Source: an uncultured Muribaculaceae bacterium
Lineage (GTDB): Bacteria; Bacteroidota; Bacteroidia; Bacteroidales; Muribaculaceae
Direction: 5' to 3'
DNA length: 46,579 nt
Assembly: GCA_934636465.1 (NCBI GenBank)
Contig: CAKUAR010000016.1
Location: forward strand, 1-46,579
Shown here: positions 10,101 through 17,816 of the stretch, one piece after another
How positions within the stretch are numbered: position 1 is the first letter of the stretch
How the letters are laid out: every line of letters starts with the position of its first letter
The notes under the pieces: model-generated
What the model saw: the letters and a program-made list of their open reading frames with translations, nothing else
What the model was told of the DNA's origin: nothing
Databases searched by the model: none
Made by a program: the position numbers and the translations under genes

Positions 10101-10299
10101 GTGCCTTAAACACGCCGTCAACATCGGTAGTACCAATACTCACACCGTCGGCATTATACACGACTGCGCCAAACACGGGATTTCCATAGACATCACGCAC
10201 CGTGCCTTGAGTAGTGGCTTCGGCTGCCTGCATAGTCATGCCTGAGCATGCCAGCAAGAGCAACATAAATATTCTTGAAATATATTTAATCATATTCAT
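7153..10299 (-). CDS. SusC/RagA-family TonB-linked outer-membrane transporter (SusC-2)
   Basis: A 1048-residue TonB-dependent glycan importer. After the signal peptide, about residues 30-110 form the carboxypeptidase-regulatory-like domain (GTVRDVYGNPVFGAVV). The plug follows with the SusC signature LKDAASQAVYGGQGANGVIV, and the rest is a 22-stranded barrel ending in LPAYRTYNIGIRATF. The usual TonB-box-like EDVVVVGYG segment before the plug is not visible: here the linker reads KIHIGNREVERQDFGGAVDV. This is a divergent SusC branch, shown also by the absence of the common RI-G-l plug phrase. It starts 19 bp after SusD-1 and is followed by its own SusD, so it is part of a doubled transporter module. 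Confidence 0.93.
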   Translation of the reverse strand: MNMIKYISRIFMLLLLACSGMTMQAAEATTQGTVRDVYGNPVFGAVVYNADGVSIGTTDVDGVFKAPVSNLDSKVKIAFLGYQTVETTLTSGLEVELPFDASNKNQKIHIGNREVERQDFGGAVDVAVGSKLDRQPVARFTSTFAGNFPSIIAKEGDNELTRETFSYKIRGMSDPHANSPLVVIDGSICYPGTEESSLAYLTTSEIESVTVLKDAASQAVYGGQGANGVIVITTKRGTAGDLRVNAYLDASISQMSVTPKFVNSYQYANMRNEAAYNDGLGRNYYYSPEQIEGYRTGSDPYLYPNNNWRSQLMRKWVFMQRAAFDVSGGSDWVKYYVNANFLHDGGVFHAEDNTARYKSGDYDNSFSTNTNYIWVNFRSNVEAKICSWLSSRLNISGNVKREHTPGGGNTLQDLYPRMFITAPNVYGPVTPTFYNEDGTVNEDMGYPGDQVIVTEKWDNNAFAEVNRSGFQDRNETNINAACTLDVNLDALTKGLHLSGVFGYHTYAYKMNGMNVTYRRYILDESSSDFTFKRNGATEDSPLTATGGRRSYFNLNYRAYLDYNRTFNGVHNVQAQGFAYLLQYENDNLPYNFVNSGVDVSYNFDHRYSIRGVVSYSGCDLYARQSRWQTLPALSLAWNITNEPYIKNLDCMKWLTNARLRYTTGKTGNSRNNVSSRYLFEDNVNFSGGGGLLYRGSLTTEKTIGNPNLHAETMKKWNVGIDLGFLNMIDFTFDVYRETMNDWIIQNTLDIPEFQGAPLSSYPMTNTGIFHNKGWEATLNISKSYKNWGFSVGGFLAYNDNKVIYCAEATRGEGYAYPYHSHGFEYGEQFGYLVDYSNGNGMFNFKDEIADWPKYSFGTPRVGDLKYKDLNGDGVIDAKDQAPISTGQIPSWNFGWNGYVRYGDFDLSFMFQGVGDWVRASQDMGFVETNYDGVFSPVHYNAWTAERWYNDAKITYPALATKNGTNLNVLNNYYVTDGSYVRLKQLEVGYFLPRHITRSFSCQQFKVFLSGNNLYTWSHSRHGMKQDPERNYLDLPAYRTYNIGIRATF

Positions 10300-10318
10300 G
10301 ATTTTTACTAATTAATAA

Positions 10319-12325
10319 TTACCAGCCTGGATTTTGCCAATCGTCGCCACCAAGTGAGCGGATACGATTGATTTCAGACAATGGAATCGGGAATTTAAGC
10401 CACTTGTTCTCCCACATGTGACGCTCATAAACCGCTGGTTTACGTGTGTAGATGTAAACGAATGCACCAGTTTTGTCGGTGATTACGTTGCCATTGGCGT
10501 CAACAGGCTTGCCGTCGGCATTTTTCTTGAGCCGAATCGACATCTTGGTAATCCATTTGTCGGTTGTTGCCAAGTTCTCATCTGGGTTGTGCCAGCGACG
10601 CACGTCGAAGATACGTTGCTCCTCAAATGCAAACTCCACACGACGCTCGTTCTTGTAGCGCAAAATCAAGTTCTCATGAGAGATGTCCTCAGGAAGTCCT
10701 GGCATGTTCACACGCTTGCGCACCTCGTTGATTGCAGATATTGCCTCATCGTCGTGACCGCTATATATGGCTGCCTCGGCAAAGTTGAGAAGCATCTCGG
10801 CAAAACGGTAGTCCTTGTGATGACTGCGGTTGCGGTATTGGTCAGAAGATGTGCGTGGGTCATAGAACTTGCGGATAAAGTAACCAGTACGAGTGAACAT
10901 ACGGCCTGTTTGTGCAGTTCCTGTCCATTTCTCGCCTTCCCATGTGGCAATCACACGTGTGCGGATACCACCCTTGTTGTTGTAGCTGTTCTTTGAGTCA
11001 TAGTTCTCAGGGCTGTCGGCAGTCTCTGGGAATGGCCACCAGCAATAACGCTTAGAGCCGTTGTAATAGATGTCGGCATAGAAGCGCGGGTCGCGGTTAG
11101 CGTATGGGTTGTTGGGGTCATACTTAGTGTTGTTCGGGTTGTAGTTTGGCTGCAAGTGAGTCTCCTCGTCAAGATATGGCTTGGCAAGGTCAAGGATTGG
11201 CTCACCGTCAGTAGTCTCGAAGCAGTCAACGATTTCCTGCGATGGGTTAGTACCGCACTTATATTGACCAATGGCACCAATACCTTCTGTCTCGAAGCCA
11301 CCACCGCCACCAGGCAATTGCCAGATTGTCTCCATGTCGTTAGGAGAGTCTGTGTCGCTCTGGTCGTTGCAGAAATACTCATTATATATACCGGCAGCGC
11401 GCTTCATTGAGCGTGGGTAACCACGGTCTGGACCGAAATATGCGCGGCTACCGCCATAGAGGTCGGTATCAACCATCGTGTTATAGAGCTTGAAACCGTA
11501 ATCGCGAAGAGCGTTCAAACTCTCCTTGGTGATTTCGTAGGCCCAATCCCAGTGGTTCTCACCGTCGCAATACAGTGGACTGGCAGCATACACAGCCATG
11601 CGCGACTTGATGGCATAAGCCAAAGCCTTGTGCACACGCTGGTTCTGTGTGCCATTAGTGATGCGCATTGGCATCTCGTCACAGTTGATGGCAGCATCGC
11701 AGTCGTCCATAATGAACTTAACCGTCTCAAAATAAGAAGACTTCTTCACACTGGCCAAATCCTGGTCGATGGTGCGGTAGTCAAGAGGCTTGTCAATTAT
11801 AGGCAAACCAGTACCGAACCATTTCACAAGCTCGCTGTAATAGTAGGCACGGAGCAAGTGAGCCTCGGCTATGAAGCGGCGGCGGTCGGCCTCGTCCTTA
11901 ATCTTGTCGGTAGTGGCAAGTTCCTCAAGCAACACTCCGCAATCGTGGATTTTATACCAGTAACGACTCCAGTAGTTTGAGTTGTTGCCCTGGTCGTTCA
12001 CGTCCCAAATTGGGAATGAGCCAGCCGATGCAACACCCTTATAGAGCTGTGCCGATGCAGCCCAGTCCACGTCAACGTAGTCGCCGTCCCAAGCATCGTC
12101 GCACCAGCAAGCTGGTCCTCTCGACCAGAAATAATACACAGAGCCCTTTTGGGGCATTGCACTATATATTGTCTGCAAATAAGCTTCTATACGATCTTGA
12201 TTAGAAAAGATCTCTTCAGGTTTGATTTTGCCGTCAGGCGCCTTGTCCAGAATTCCGGAGCAAGATGAGAATGCGCCCATCGACAAGCAAGCCAAAGCAG
12301 CATAAATTATTTTATTATATCTCAT
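10319..12325 (-). CDS. SusD/RagB-family nutrient-binding outer-membrane lipoprotein (SusD-1)
   Basis: A 668-residue SusD-type lipoprotein. The start is placed at the ATG giving MRYNKIIYAALACLSMGAFS before the lipid-bearing cysteine at residue 22; an in-frame TTG four codons upstream is less likely. Family features include EEIFSNQDRIEAYLQTIYS, FIAEAHLLRAYYYSELVKWFG, NRDPRFYADIYYNG, FAEMLLNFAEAAIYSG and the C-terminal ERRVEFAFEEQRIFDVRRW followed by GGDDWQNPGW. At 668 residues it is longer than the 500-600 common for SusD, with extra loops in the middle such as a glycine-rich LPGGGGGFETEG stretch. It follows SusC-1 by 15 bp and precedes SusC-2 by 19 bp, so translation of the four genes is tightly linked. 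Confidence 0.93.
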   Translation of the reverse strand: MRYNKIIYAALACLSMGAFSSCSGILDKAPDGKIKPEEIFSNQDRIEAYLQTIYSAMPQKGSVYYFWSRGPACWCDDAWDGDYVDVDWAASAQLYKGVASAGSFPIWDVNDQGNNSNYWSRYWYKIHDCGVLLEELATTDKIKDEADRRRFIAEAHLLRAYYYSELVKWFGTGLPIIDKPLDYRTIDQDLASVKKSSYFETVKFIMDDCDAAINCDEMPMRITNGTQNQRVHKALAYAIKSRMAVYAASPLYCDGENHWDWAYEITKESLNALRDYGFKLYNTMVDTDLYGGSRAYFGPDRGYPRSMKRAAGIYNEYFCNDQSDTDSPNDMETIWQLPGGGGGFETEGIGAIGQYKCGTNPSQEIVDCFETTDGEPILDLAKPYLDEETHLQPNYNPNNTKYDPNNPYANRDPRFYADIYYNGSKRYCWWPFPETADSPENYDSKNSYNNKGGIRTRVIATWEGEKWTGTAQTGRMFTRTGYFIRKFYDPRTSSDQYRNRSHHKDYRFAEMLLNFAEAAIYSGHDDEAISAINEVRKRVNMPGLPEDISHENLILRYKNERRVEFAFEEQRIFDVRRWHNPDENLATTDKWITKMSIRLKKNADGKPVDANGNVITDKTGAFVYIYTRKPAVYERHMWENKWLKFPIPLSEINRIRSLGGDDWQNPGW

Positions 12326-12340
12326 GATTATATTCAAACT

Positions 12341-15300
12341 TTAGAAATTAACATTCACACCTACGGTCATGTTCTTAGTGATAGGATAACCAATGGCATC
12401 AGCCTGCTCTGGGTCGATGTGTTTCATTCTCAGAGAATCCCACACAAACAGGTTCTCACCGCTGGCATATACACGCAAGCTCTTGACGCCTACGGCCTTG
12501 AGCCAAGTGCGTGGCAGTGTGTAGCCAATGATTAAGTTCTTCAGACGAGTGTAAGAACGCTTCATAGTGAAGAAGTCGTTGGCACGCAAACTCACAGAAG
12601 TTGTGGTTGACAATGCAGGATAAGTAATCTTGTCACCATTGGCCCAGCGCTCAGCTGTCCATGCAGTGCGCTGATACTCATAGTAGCAACCTGCACCTAG
12701 AACCTCATATACGTTTTGTCCACTGTAGTTTTGAGAGAAGCGGCCGAGACCGGCGAAGAAGATGGCGAAGTCCACATTCTTGTAGTCGAGACCCAAGCTG
12801 CAGCCCCAAGTGATACCTGGAGTTGTAGAGTGCTTGAGTGGCATCACATCGTGGTCGTCAATCACACCGTCGCCATTGAGGTCAACATACTTGAAGTCGC
12901 CAGGACGCGGGCTACCGCTTGCGTAGGTAATCTTTTTACCTTCCCATGCGCCAGTTGCCTCGTTGTAAGTTTGTCCGTAGTGCTCCACATCTTCTTTCGA
13001 CACAAAGAAACCGTCGTTAGAAGAGTAGTCAATCTTGTAACCCCAGCACTGTCCCAGAGGATACCCCTCGGTGCGGTAGCGGTAAGGATATGACTCGTCA
13101 CGCTCTGCTTCGTCCCAGTCCTTCACGATGTTGTGGTTCGTACCCCAGTTAACCTTAGCGTTGATGTTGAGGTCTTTAGCCACGTTCTTGTTGAAACCAA
13201 GTTCAAACTCAAGACCGTTGTTGTCGATGCGCCCCATGTTATACATAGGTATAGTGCCCAGAGGAGTTCCCTGGAACACTGGCACAGAGTTACGGTTGAT
13301 AAGAATGTCTTTACGTTTCTCCTTGTAGTAGTCCATCGTGAGGGTCAAGCACTTGAGCACGCCGATGTCGAAACCAATGTCAAACTTGTCGGCAGTCTCC
13401 CACTTCAAGTTCGGGTTGGCATACTTGGAAATGCTGATAGAGCGAACAGAACCAGTTCCCAAACCAGAAGCCCATTGGCTTGTGCCAAATGAGATGTTGT
13501 CCATGTAGAGGAAACGGCGGCTTGATGAGCCAGTGTAACCGTCACTACCCACACGGCCCCAAGAACCACGAACCTTCAAGTTGTCGAGCCAGCTCTTGGT
13601 AGATGCCATGAATTTTTCGTTGCTGATAATCCAACCTGCAGAGAATGCCGGGAATGTACCGAAACGGTTAGATGGAGCAAACTGCTCAGAACCGTTGTAA
13701 CCAAGGTCGAACTCGAGCAAGTAGCGAGAATCATAACCATAGGTGAAACGTGTTGCAACACCAATCACATTGTGTGGACGCCAGTCACCAGGCACACTGT
13801 AGTCGCGTTGTGCAAGTACCATTGCACCAACGTCGTGGCTGCCAAACTGACGGTTGTAGTTCAACTGTGCCTGCATATTGAGAGTGTAGTCAGAGCTTGA
13901 GCCGCTCCACAAGCTGTATGTTCTCACAAGGTCACCGTTGAGTGCATAGTCAAATTTAGCATTCTCATAGTCTTGGTTCACGTTATAAACTGACTGGTTG
14001 CAGTTAGAACCGCGGTTACGTGTACCGTTAGCGTCGTAAGAAATGCTACCTCTGATGTTCAAACCCTTGGTAACAACCTTGCTCAAGTCGTAAGACAGCG
14101 CAAAGTTGGTGGTCATCTTCACAGTGGTGCCGTGAGCATAACCCATACGGTTCATAATCAGATATGGAGAACGGTCGTAGTTCTTAGGTTGGATAACCAA
14201 GCCTTCCTCAGTTTCATTCTCTGGGTTCATTGGCTTGATTGTGAGTGGACCTGCGTAAATCGGAGGCATAGTCGTTGCCTGGTTGAATATATCGCGGATA
14301 GCCCAGTTCAAGTCACCACCATACATAACGTTGGCGTTAGGCTGGTTGTTTTGACGGATATAAGTTGACAAACTCAAGCTGGCCTTGAAATACTTGTTGA
14401 TGTCGTAGTCCAAGTTTGAACGGAATTTCCATTGGTCAGACTTAACTGACGGGTCAAATCCGTAAGGCTTGCCTTTCTCATTCTTGGTGTTACCACCCTG
14501 GTGAATGTAGCCGACGTTGATGAAGTATTTAAACTTGTCAGTACCACCGGCCATGTTAATGTTAACCTTTGATTGGGGAGTTGTGTCGCGGAACAATTCC
14601 TTCACCCAGTAGTGGTCAGGATACATATAGTCGCGCCACTTCTTTTGTTGCTCATAGTCAGCAGCATTTGGGTCAAGTCCCCAGTATTTGTTTTGGAATT
14701 TCTCAATCACATCGTCGCTGTAGGCATGCTCCAGACCATCGTTCTCAAGAGCCTCATTGCGCACCTTCATCCACTCGATTGCGTGAATGCGGGTGTCCTT
14801 CTTGGTGAAAGAAGTCCAAGACTGCTCAAAACTGATGTTCAGGTCAGGACGGCCATCGTGACCACGCTTGGTGGTGATGAGAATAACACCGTTGGCACCA
14901 CGCACACCGAAAACGGCAGTAGCCGAAGCATCTTTCAGCACACTCACGTTTTCAACCTCGTTAGGGTCCAACTGGCCAATCACGTCACGCTCCACACCAT
15001 CGACCAAAATCAGAGGGCTCTGGTTGATGTTAGAACTGACACCACGCAAGAACATTGTTGCGCCATCGACACCTGGCTGACCACCACCGTTCTGGAATGA
15101 AACCAAACCGGTGATACGGCCCTGCAATGCGTTATCCAGACGAGCTGCAGAACTCTTCTTGATGTCGCGGTTGTCAACTGTGGCAACAGAACCTGTCACG
15201 GTTGTCTTCTTTTGCTGGCCGTAAGCCACAACTACTACGTCTTCGAGGTTTGTTGCACTTTCTGCCAGCTTCACGCGGACCACTTGTCCGGCTTTAGCTT

Positions 15301-15607
15301 TCACAGTCTGGTCTTGATGGCCAATGTACTGAATCAGCAGCGTTGCGGTACTTCCCTCAACGTTTAATTCAAACTTACCGTCAATGTCAGTAGAGGTACC
15401 ATTGGTCGTCTTGTTTTTTTGAACAACGGTGGCTCCGATGACGGGTTCGTCATTTTCGTCCGTCACATAACCTGTGTAAACGTCGGCAAATGAGGCGAAC
15501 GCAAACAACGACACCATTGCTATGGCCATTGTCAAGCGTCGGCACAGCTGCCAACCGCTCCCGGTTTGTGAGGAACTTTCTTTAAATTTGTTTTTAAAGT
15601 TCACCAT
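12341..15607 (-). CDS. SusC/RagA-family TonB-linked outer-membrane transporter (SusC-1)
   Basis: A 1088-residue TonB-dependent transporter, first gene of the SusC/D block. The N-terminal hydrophobic signal is preceded by an unusually long charged segment (about 25 residues). Then come the carboxypeptidase-regulatory-like domain (GYVTDENDEPVIGATVVQKN), a canonical TonB-box-like NLEDVVVVAYGQQKKTTVTG, the plug with LQGRITGLVS and the SusC signature LKDASATAVFGVRGANGVIL, and a barrel ending in YPITKNMTVGVNVNF. All marks of a working SusC are present. The 490 bp in front hold inverted repeats and a possible promoter, so regulated transcription of the transport block likely begins there. Confidence 0.95.
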   Translation of the reverse strand: MVNFKNKFKESSSQTGSGWQLCRRLTMAIAMVSLFAFASFADVYTGYVTDENDEPVIGATVVQKNKTTNGTSTDIDGKFELNVEGSTATLLIQYIGHQDQTVKAKAGQVVRVKLAESATNLEDVVVVAYGQQKKTTVTGSVATVDNRDIKKSSAARLDNALQGRITGLVSFQNGGGQPGVDGATMFLRGVSSNINQSPLILVDGVERDVIGQLDPNEVENVSVLKDASATAVFGVRGANGVILITTKRGHDGRPDLNISFEQSWTSFTKKDTRIHAIEWMKVRNEALENDGLEHAYSDDVIEKFQNKYWGLDPNAADYEQQKKWRDYMYPDHYWVKELFRDTTPQSKVNINMAGGTDKFKYFINVGYIHQGGNTKNEKGKPYGFDPSVKSDQWKFRSNLDYDINKYFKASLSLSTYIRQNNQPNANVMYGGDLNWAIRDIFNQATTMPPIYAGPLTIKPMNPENETEEGLVIQPKNYDRSPYLIMNRMGYAHGTTVKMTTNFALSYDLSKVVTKGLNIRGSISYDANGTRNRGSNCNQSVYNVNQDYENAKFDYALNGDLVRTYSLWSGSSSDYTLNMQAQLNYNRQFGSHDVGAMVLAQRDYSVPGDWRPHNVIGVATRFTYGYDSRYLLEFDLGYNGSEQFAPSNRFGTFPAFSAGWIISNEKFMASTKSWLDNLKVRGSWGRVGSDGYTGSSSRRFLYMDNISFGTSQWASGLGTGSVRSISISKYANPNLKWETADKFDIGFDIGVLKCLTLTMDYYKEKRKDILINRNSVPVFQGTPLGTIPMYNMGRIDNNGLEFELGFNKNVAKDLNINAKVNWGTNHNIVKDWDEAERDESYPYRYRTEGYPLGQCWGYKIDYSSNDGFFVSKEDVEHYGQTYNEATGAWEGKKITYASGSPRPGDFKYVDLNGDGVIDDHDVMPLKHSTTPGITWGCSLGLDYKNVDFAIFFAGLGRFSQNYSGQNVYEVLGAGCYYEYQRTAWTAERWANGDKITYPALSTTTSVSLRANDFFTMKRSYTRLKNLIIGYTLPRTWLKAVGVKSLRVYASGENLFVWDSLRMKHIDPEQADAIGYPITKNMTVGVNVNF

Positions 15608-15677
15608 ATTAAAAAAATTATTGGTTAACTGAGTTAAGATAATTTGTTTATTTATTCTCTTTTATTATCGTTAAAAC

Positions 15678-15693
15678 ACTAAAGTTCTTTAGT
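15678..15693. promoter_or_regulatory. inverted repeat in the SusC-1 leader
   Basis: ACTAAAG and CTTTAGT are perfect 7-bp arms with a 2-bp spacer, about 70-85 bp upstream of the SusC-1 ATG. A two-fold symmetric site like this can be a regulator operator or a small RNA hairpin in the leader. No binding protein is known from the window. Confidence 0.35.
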
Positions 15694-15793
15694 TTGGTTG
15701 ACCTGCGCAACACCTATGAGCTGTCGGGCATTTGTTTTGTAATCATTCTTGTCATTTATCTTTCGTTTTTGTTTTTAATTATAGTTCTTACAC

Positions 15794-15808
15794 CTTATAT
15801 AATATAAG
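15794..15808. promoter_or_regulatory. AT-rich palindrome in the SusC-1 leader
   Basis: CTTATAT and ATATAAG form perfect 7-bp arms around one base, about 190 bp upstream of SusC-1. It is a second symmetric site in the same leader. Being AT-rich it could arise by chance, so it is a weak operator candidate. Confidence 0.28.
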
Positions 15809-16053
15809 CAACTCAGTTTTTACACTTTTGTCACACTCGCACGATGCCTAAGACCAACTTTAACATTTTACAGACACCAAAAGCCCCATTTCATCGGCTC
15901 TATCGAATTCACGCCCCACTGCTGCAAACAGCCGTCACAGCATGGCACGCAAATTACTATCACGCTCATTTTCACCTAATTGTTAATTATTATTTACAGA
16001 CAATGAGGCTAAACAAGACACTTTTCCCTTTGGTTTCAAAGACATCTTATATG

Positions 16054-16061
16054 CAAATATA
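16054..16061 (-). promoter_or_regulatory. possible -7 element for the SusC/D operon
   Basis: On the minus strand this reads TATATTTG, matching the Bacteroidetes -7 box TAnnTTTG. No good -33 TTTG lies 19-21 bp upstream. It is the only match I find in the 490-bp gap, and would give a transcript leader of about 440 nt. Confidence 0.3.
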
Positions 16062-16097
16062 CATAATTTTCAGAAAAAACCTTAAAATCCACCCCCT

Positions 16098-17777
16098 TTA
16101 ATTCAGTTTTAACACAAGCGTGTTGGCCGATGGAGTGAATTTTAACATTACACCGTCAGCAGAGCCAGAAATGCTTCCTTTAACAAACTGACAATCATAC
16201 TTATAGCCATTGAGTGAATAATCCAGCGACTTGGGCTTTACCTCAAAAACGGTAGCTTTTTTGTCGCTTTTTGAAGCCATTTCCATATACCATTTAACAC
16301 TTCGCGGAGTCTTTTCAAGCTTGACGCTAATCTGTCCTTCAGTGAAAACAAATGTTAAAACAGCACCCGGCAAGTTGGTCAGCGGCCATGCCACCACCAG
16401 CTTGCCGGCACCCTCGTTCCAAGCCTTGAGCTGACCGCCCTCCATGGCCACTTTGCGACCCTTTGCGTCGGTAAAATAGGGTCTGATGCCAGCCACAGTG
16501 CCGTCTCCGCTCCAGCCGAAGCCGTCGAGCACCGGCAGCGCGCTAAGCTCAAAATCGTTGGTCGTGACAGGAGTGGTCAGATAAGGCGAGGCCACGCGCT
16601 CGTCAAACTTGTGTATGTCGCGTATGCGCAAATGCTTGCCTTCCACTATGAGGTTGGCACGATAGAAGCGGCTGTTGAACCACACGGTGCGGTCGTTGCT
16701 GCTGCTGGAATAGTCGCTGAGCGTGACTTGCGCCGTGGGCGGCGTAACCTTGTGTTTTTTAGCGAATTCACGGCCAGTTTCGGTCAAAGTTTGCAACTTC
16801 AACTCGCCGAGATTGCGATATTTTGCAAGTCTTGGCATCTGCACGGCAAATCCGCGAGCCACGACAGGCCAAACGAATGAGTTTTCTTGTCCGGTCTGGA
16901 AATAGGTGTAGCCCAGACATGGGTCCTTGGTCATCACTTTCAGATACCAATCGACATACGACTCCGAGCCACCACCGGCAGCGAAGGCTGGTTCGAGCGT
17001 CACCACTCCCTGACCGTTGCCGGTAAGTTTGGCGTCGTATTGGTGCAGGGGGTCGCTGCCGAGCATTCTGAACACCGGCACGTCAATCTGCCCCTCGGGC
17101 GTTTGCGCCGGCATATACACATATTGCTTGCTCGGATAATAGCCACCGTGCCAATAGCCGCCCCACAGGGTGTAGCCGTCGGTGCCCACCTGGTCGCGGC
17201 AGATACACGAAGCCACCACGCCATATTTCTCGTGCATGTATTGCAGCGTGGTGCCGTCGAGATACCAGCTGCCCACCGCCGTGGGATAGTGGCCGAATAT
17301 TTCCTTGAATTTAGCCATATACACGTCCACGAGCTTCAGTCGCTCATCGGGCGTGTAGCCTATGGAGAAGTCGAACTGCGCATGCCAGTCCCAGCTGTAG
17401 CGTCCACGCCACTTAATGCCGGCTGCCTCGCAGTGTGGCTGGGTGATTTCCCACCATGCGCCCACATCGACACACACGTCGCCGTTCTGCTTCATAAGTT
17501 GTTGGAATCCGCCGTCAATCAGCGCGTCATATTGCAGCAAGAACGTGCCGGTCAGGCCGTTTTCGCGCATTATGCCTATCTGGTTTTTGACCGTGGTGCG
17601 CAAGATTTCACGGCTGCAGTTCACCGTGTCGCGCGGCTCAAAACCGCGCACAAAGTTGATGATGTTGGCAATTCGCTCGCCGCCAGCCGCCTTTGCCACA
17701 GGCGCAGCACTCGCCACCCCGCTTCCCAGGCACAATGTGACCAGAAAAGCCAGTTTTAGTTTTCCTTTTAAGTTCAT
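16098..17777 (-). CDS. unclassified exported protein, glycoside hydrolase/deacetylase-like N-terminal domain
   Basis: Exported 559-residue protein with signal MNLKGKLKLAFLVTLCLGSG, ending near VASAAP. The first ~330 residues read like an alpha/beta barrel of the polysaccharide deacetylase/GH57-GH38 type: IGIMRENGLTGTFLLQYDAL, then acidic/aromatic-rich DVGAWWEITQPHC, YSWDWHAQFDFSIGYTPDER near residue 132, and GSWYLDGTTLQYMHEKYGV near 170. The remaining ~220 residues look like beta-rich domains (RTVWFNSRFYRANLIV, LPVLDGFGWSGDGTV). I do not recognise a named family. It lies 39 bp after the GH127-like gene, so both are probably co-transcribed and act on the same glycan. It may be a new hydrolase, an esterase-like enzyme or a binding protein; enzyme function is inference. 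Confidence 0.6.
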   Translation of the reverse strand: MNLKGKLKLAFLVTLCLGSGVASAAPVAKAAGGERIANIINFVRGFEPRDTVNCSREILRTTVKNQIGIMRENGLTGTFLLQYDALIDGGFQQLMKQNGDVCVDVGAWWEITQPHCEAAGIKWRGRYSWDWHAQFDFSIGYTPDERLKLVDVYMAKFKEIFGHYPTAVGSWYLDGTTLQYMHEKYGVVASCICRDQVGTDGYTLWGGYWHGGYYPSKQYVYMPAQTPEGQIDVPVFRMLGSDPLHQYDAKLTGNGQGVVTLEPAFAAGGGSESYVDWYLKVMTKDPCLGYTYFQTGQENSFVWPVVARGFAVQMPRLAKYRNLGELKLQTLTETGREFAKKHKVTPPTAQVTLSDYSSSSNDRTVWFNSRFYRANLIVEGKHLRIRDIHKFDERVASPYLTTPVTTNDFELSALPVLDGFGWSGDGTVAGIRPYFTDAKGRKVAMEGGQLKAWNEGAGKLVVAWPLTNLPGAVLTFVFTEGQISVKLEKTPRSVKWYMEMASKSDKKATVFEVKPKSLDYSLNGYKYDCQFVKGSISGSADGVMLKFTPSANTLVLKLN

Positions 17778-17816
17778 TATCGTTATTAATTTCTATGATT
17801 GCCTGTGCAAGTGCGG

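Larger units (their letters stand above)
15608..16097. other. 490-bp intergenic leader before the SusC/D operon
   Basis: AT-rich non-coding stretch between the unclassified protein gene and SusC-1. It holds two inverted repeats and one possible -7 box, listed separately. A short frame on the plus strand here has no family features and is not called. No terminator with a U tract is seen for the upstream gene. Confidence 0.6.

Noticed and set aside
15844..16101. 85-codon plus-strand frame in the SusC leader
   Set aside because: No family pattern, composition unlike a gene, and it opposes the locus direction inside the leader.
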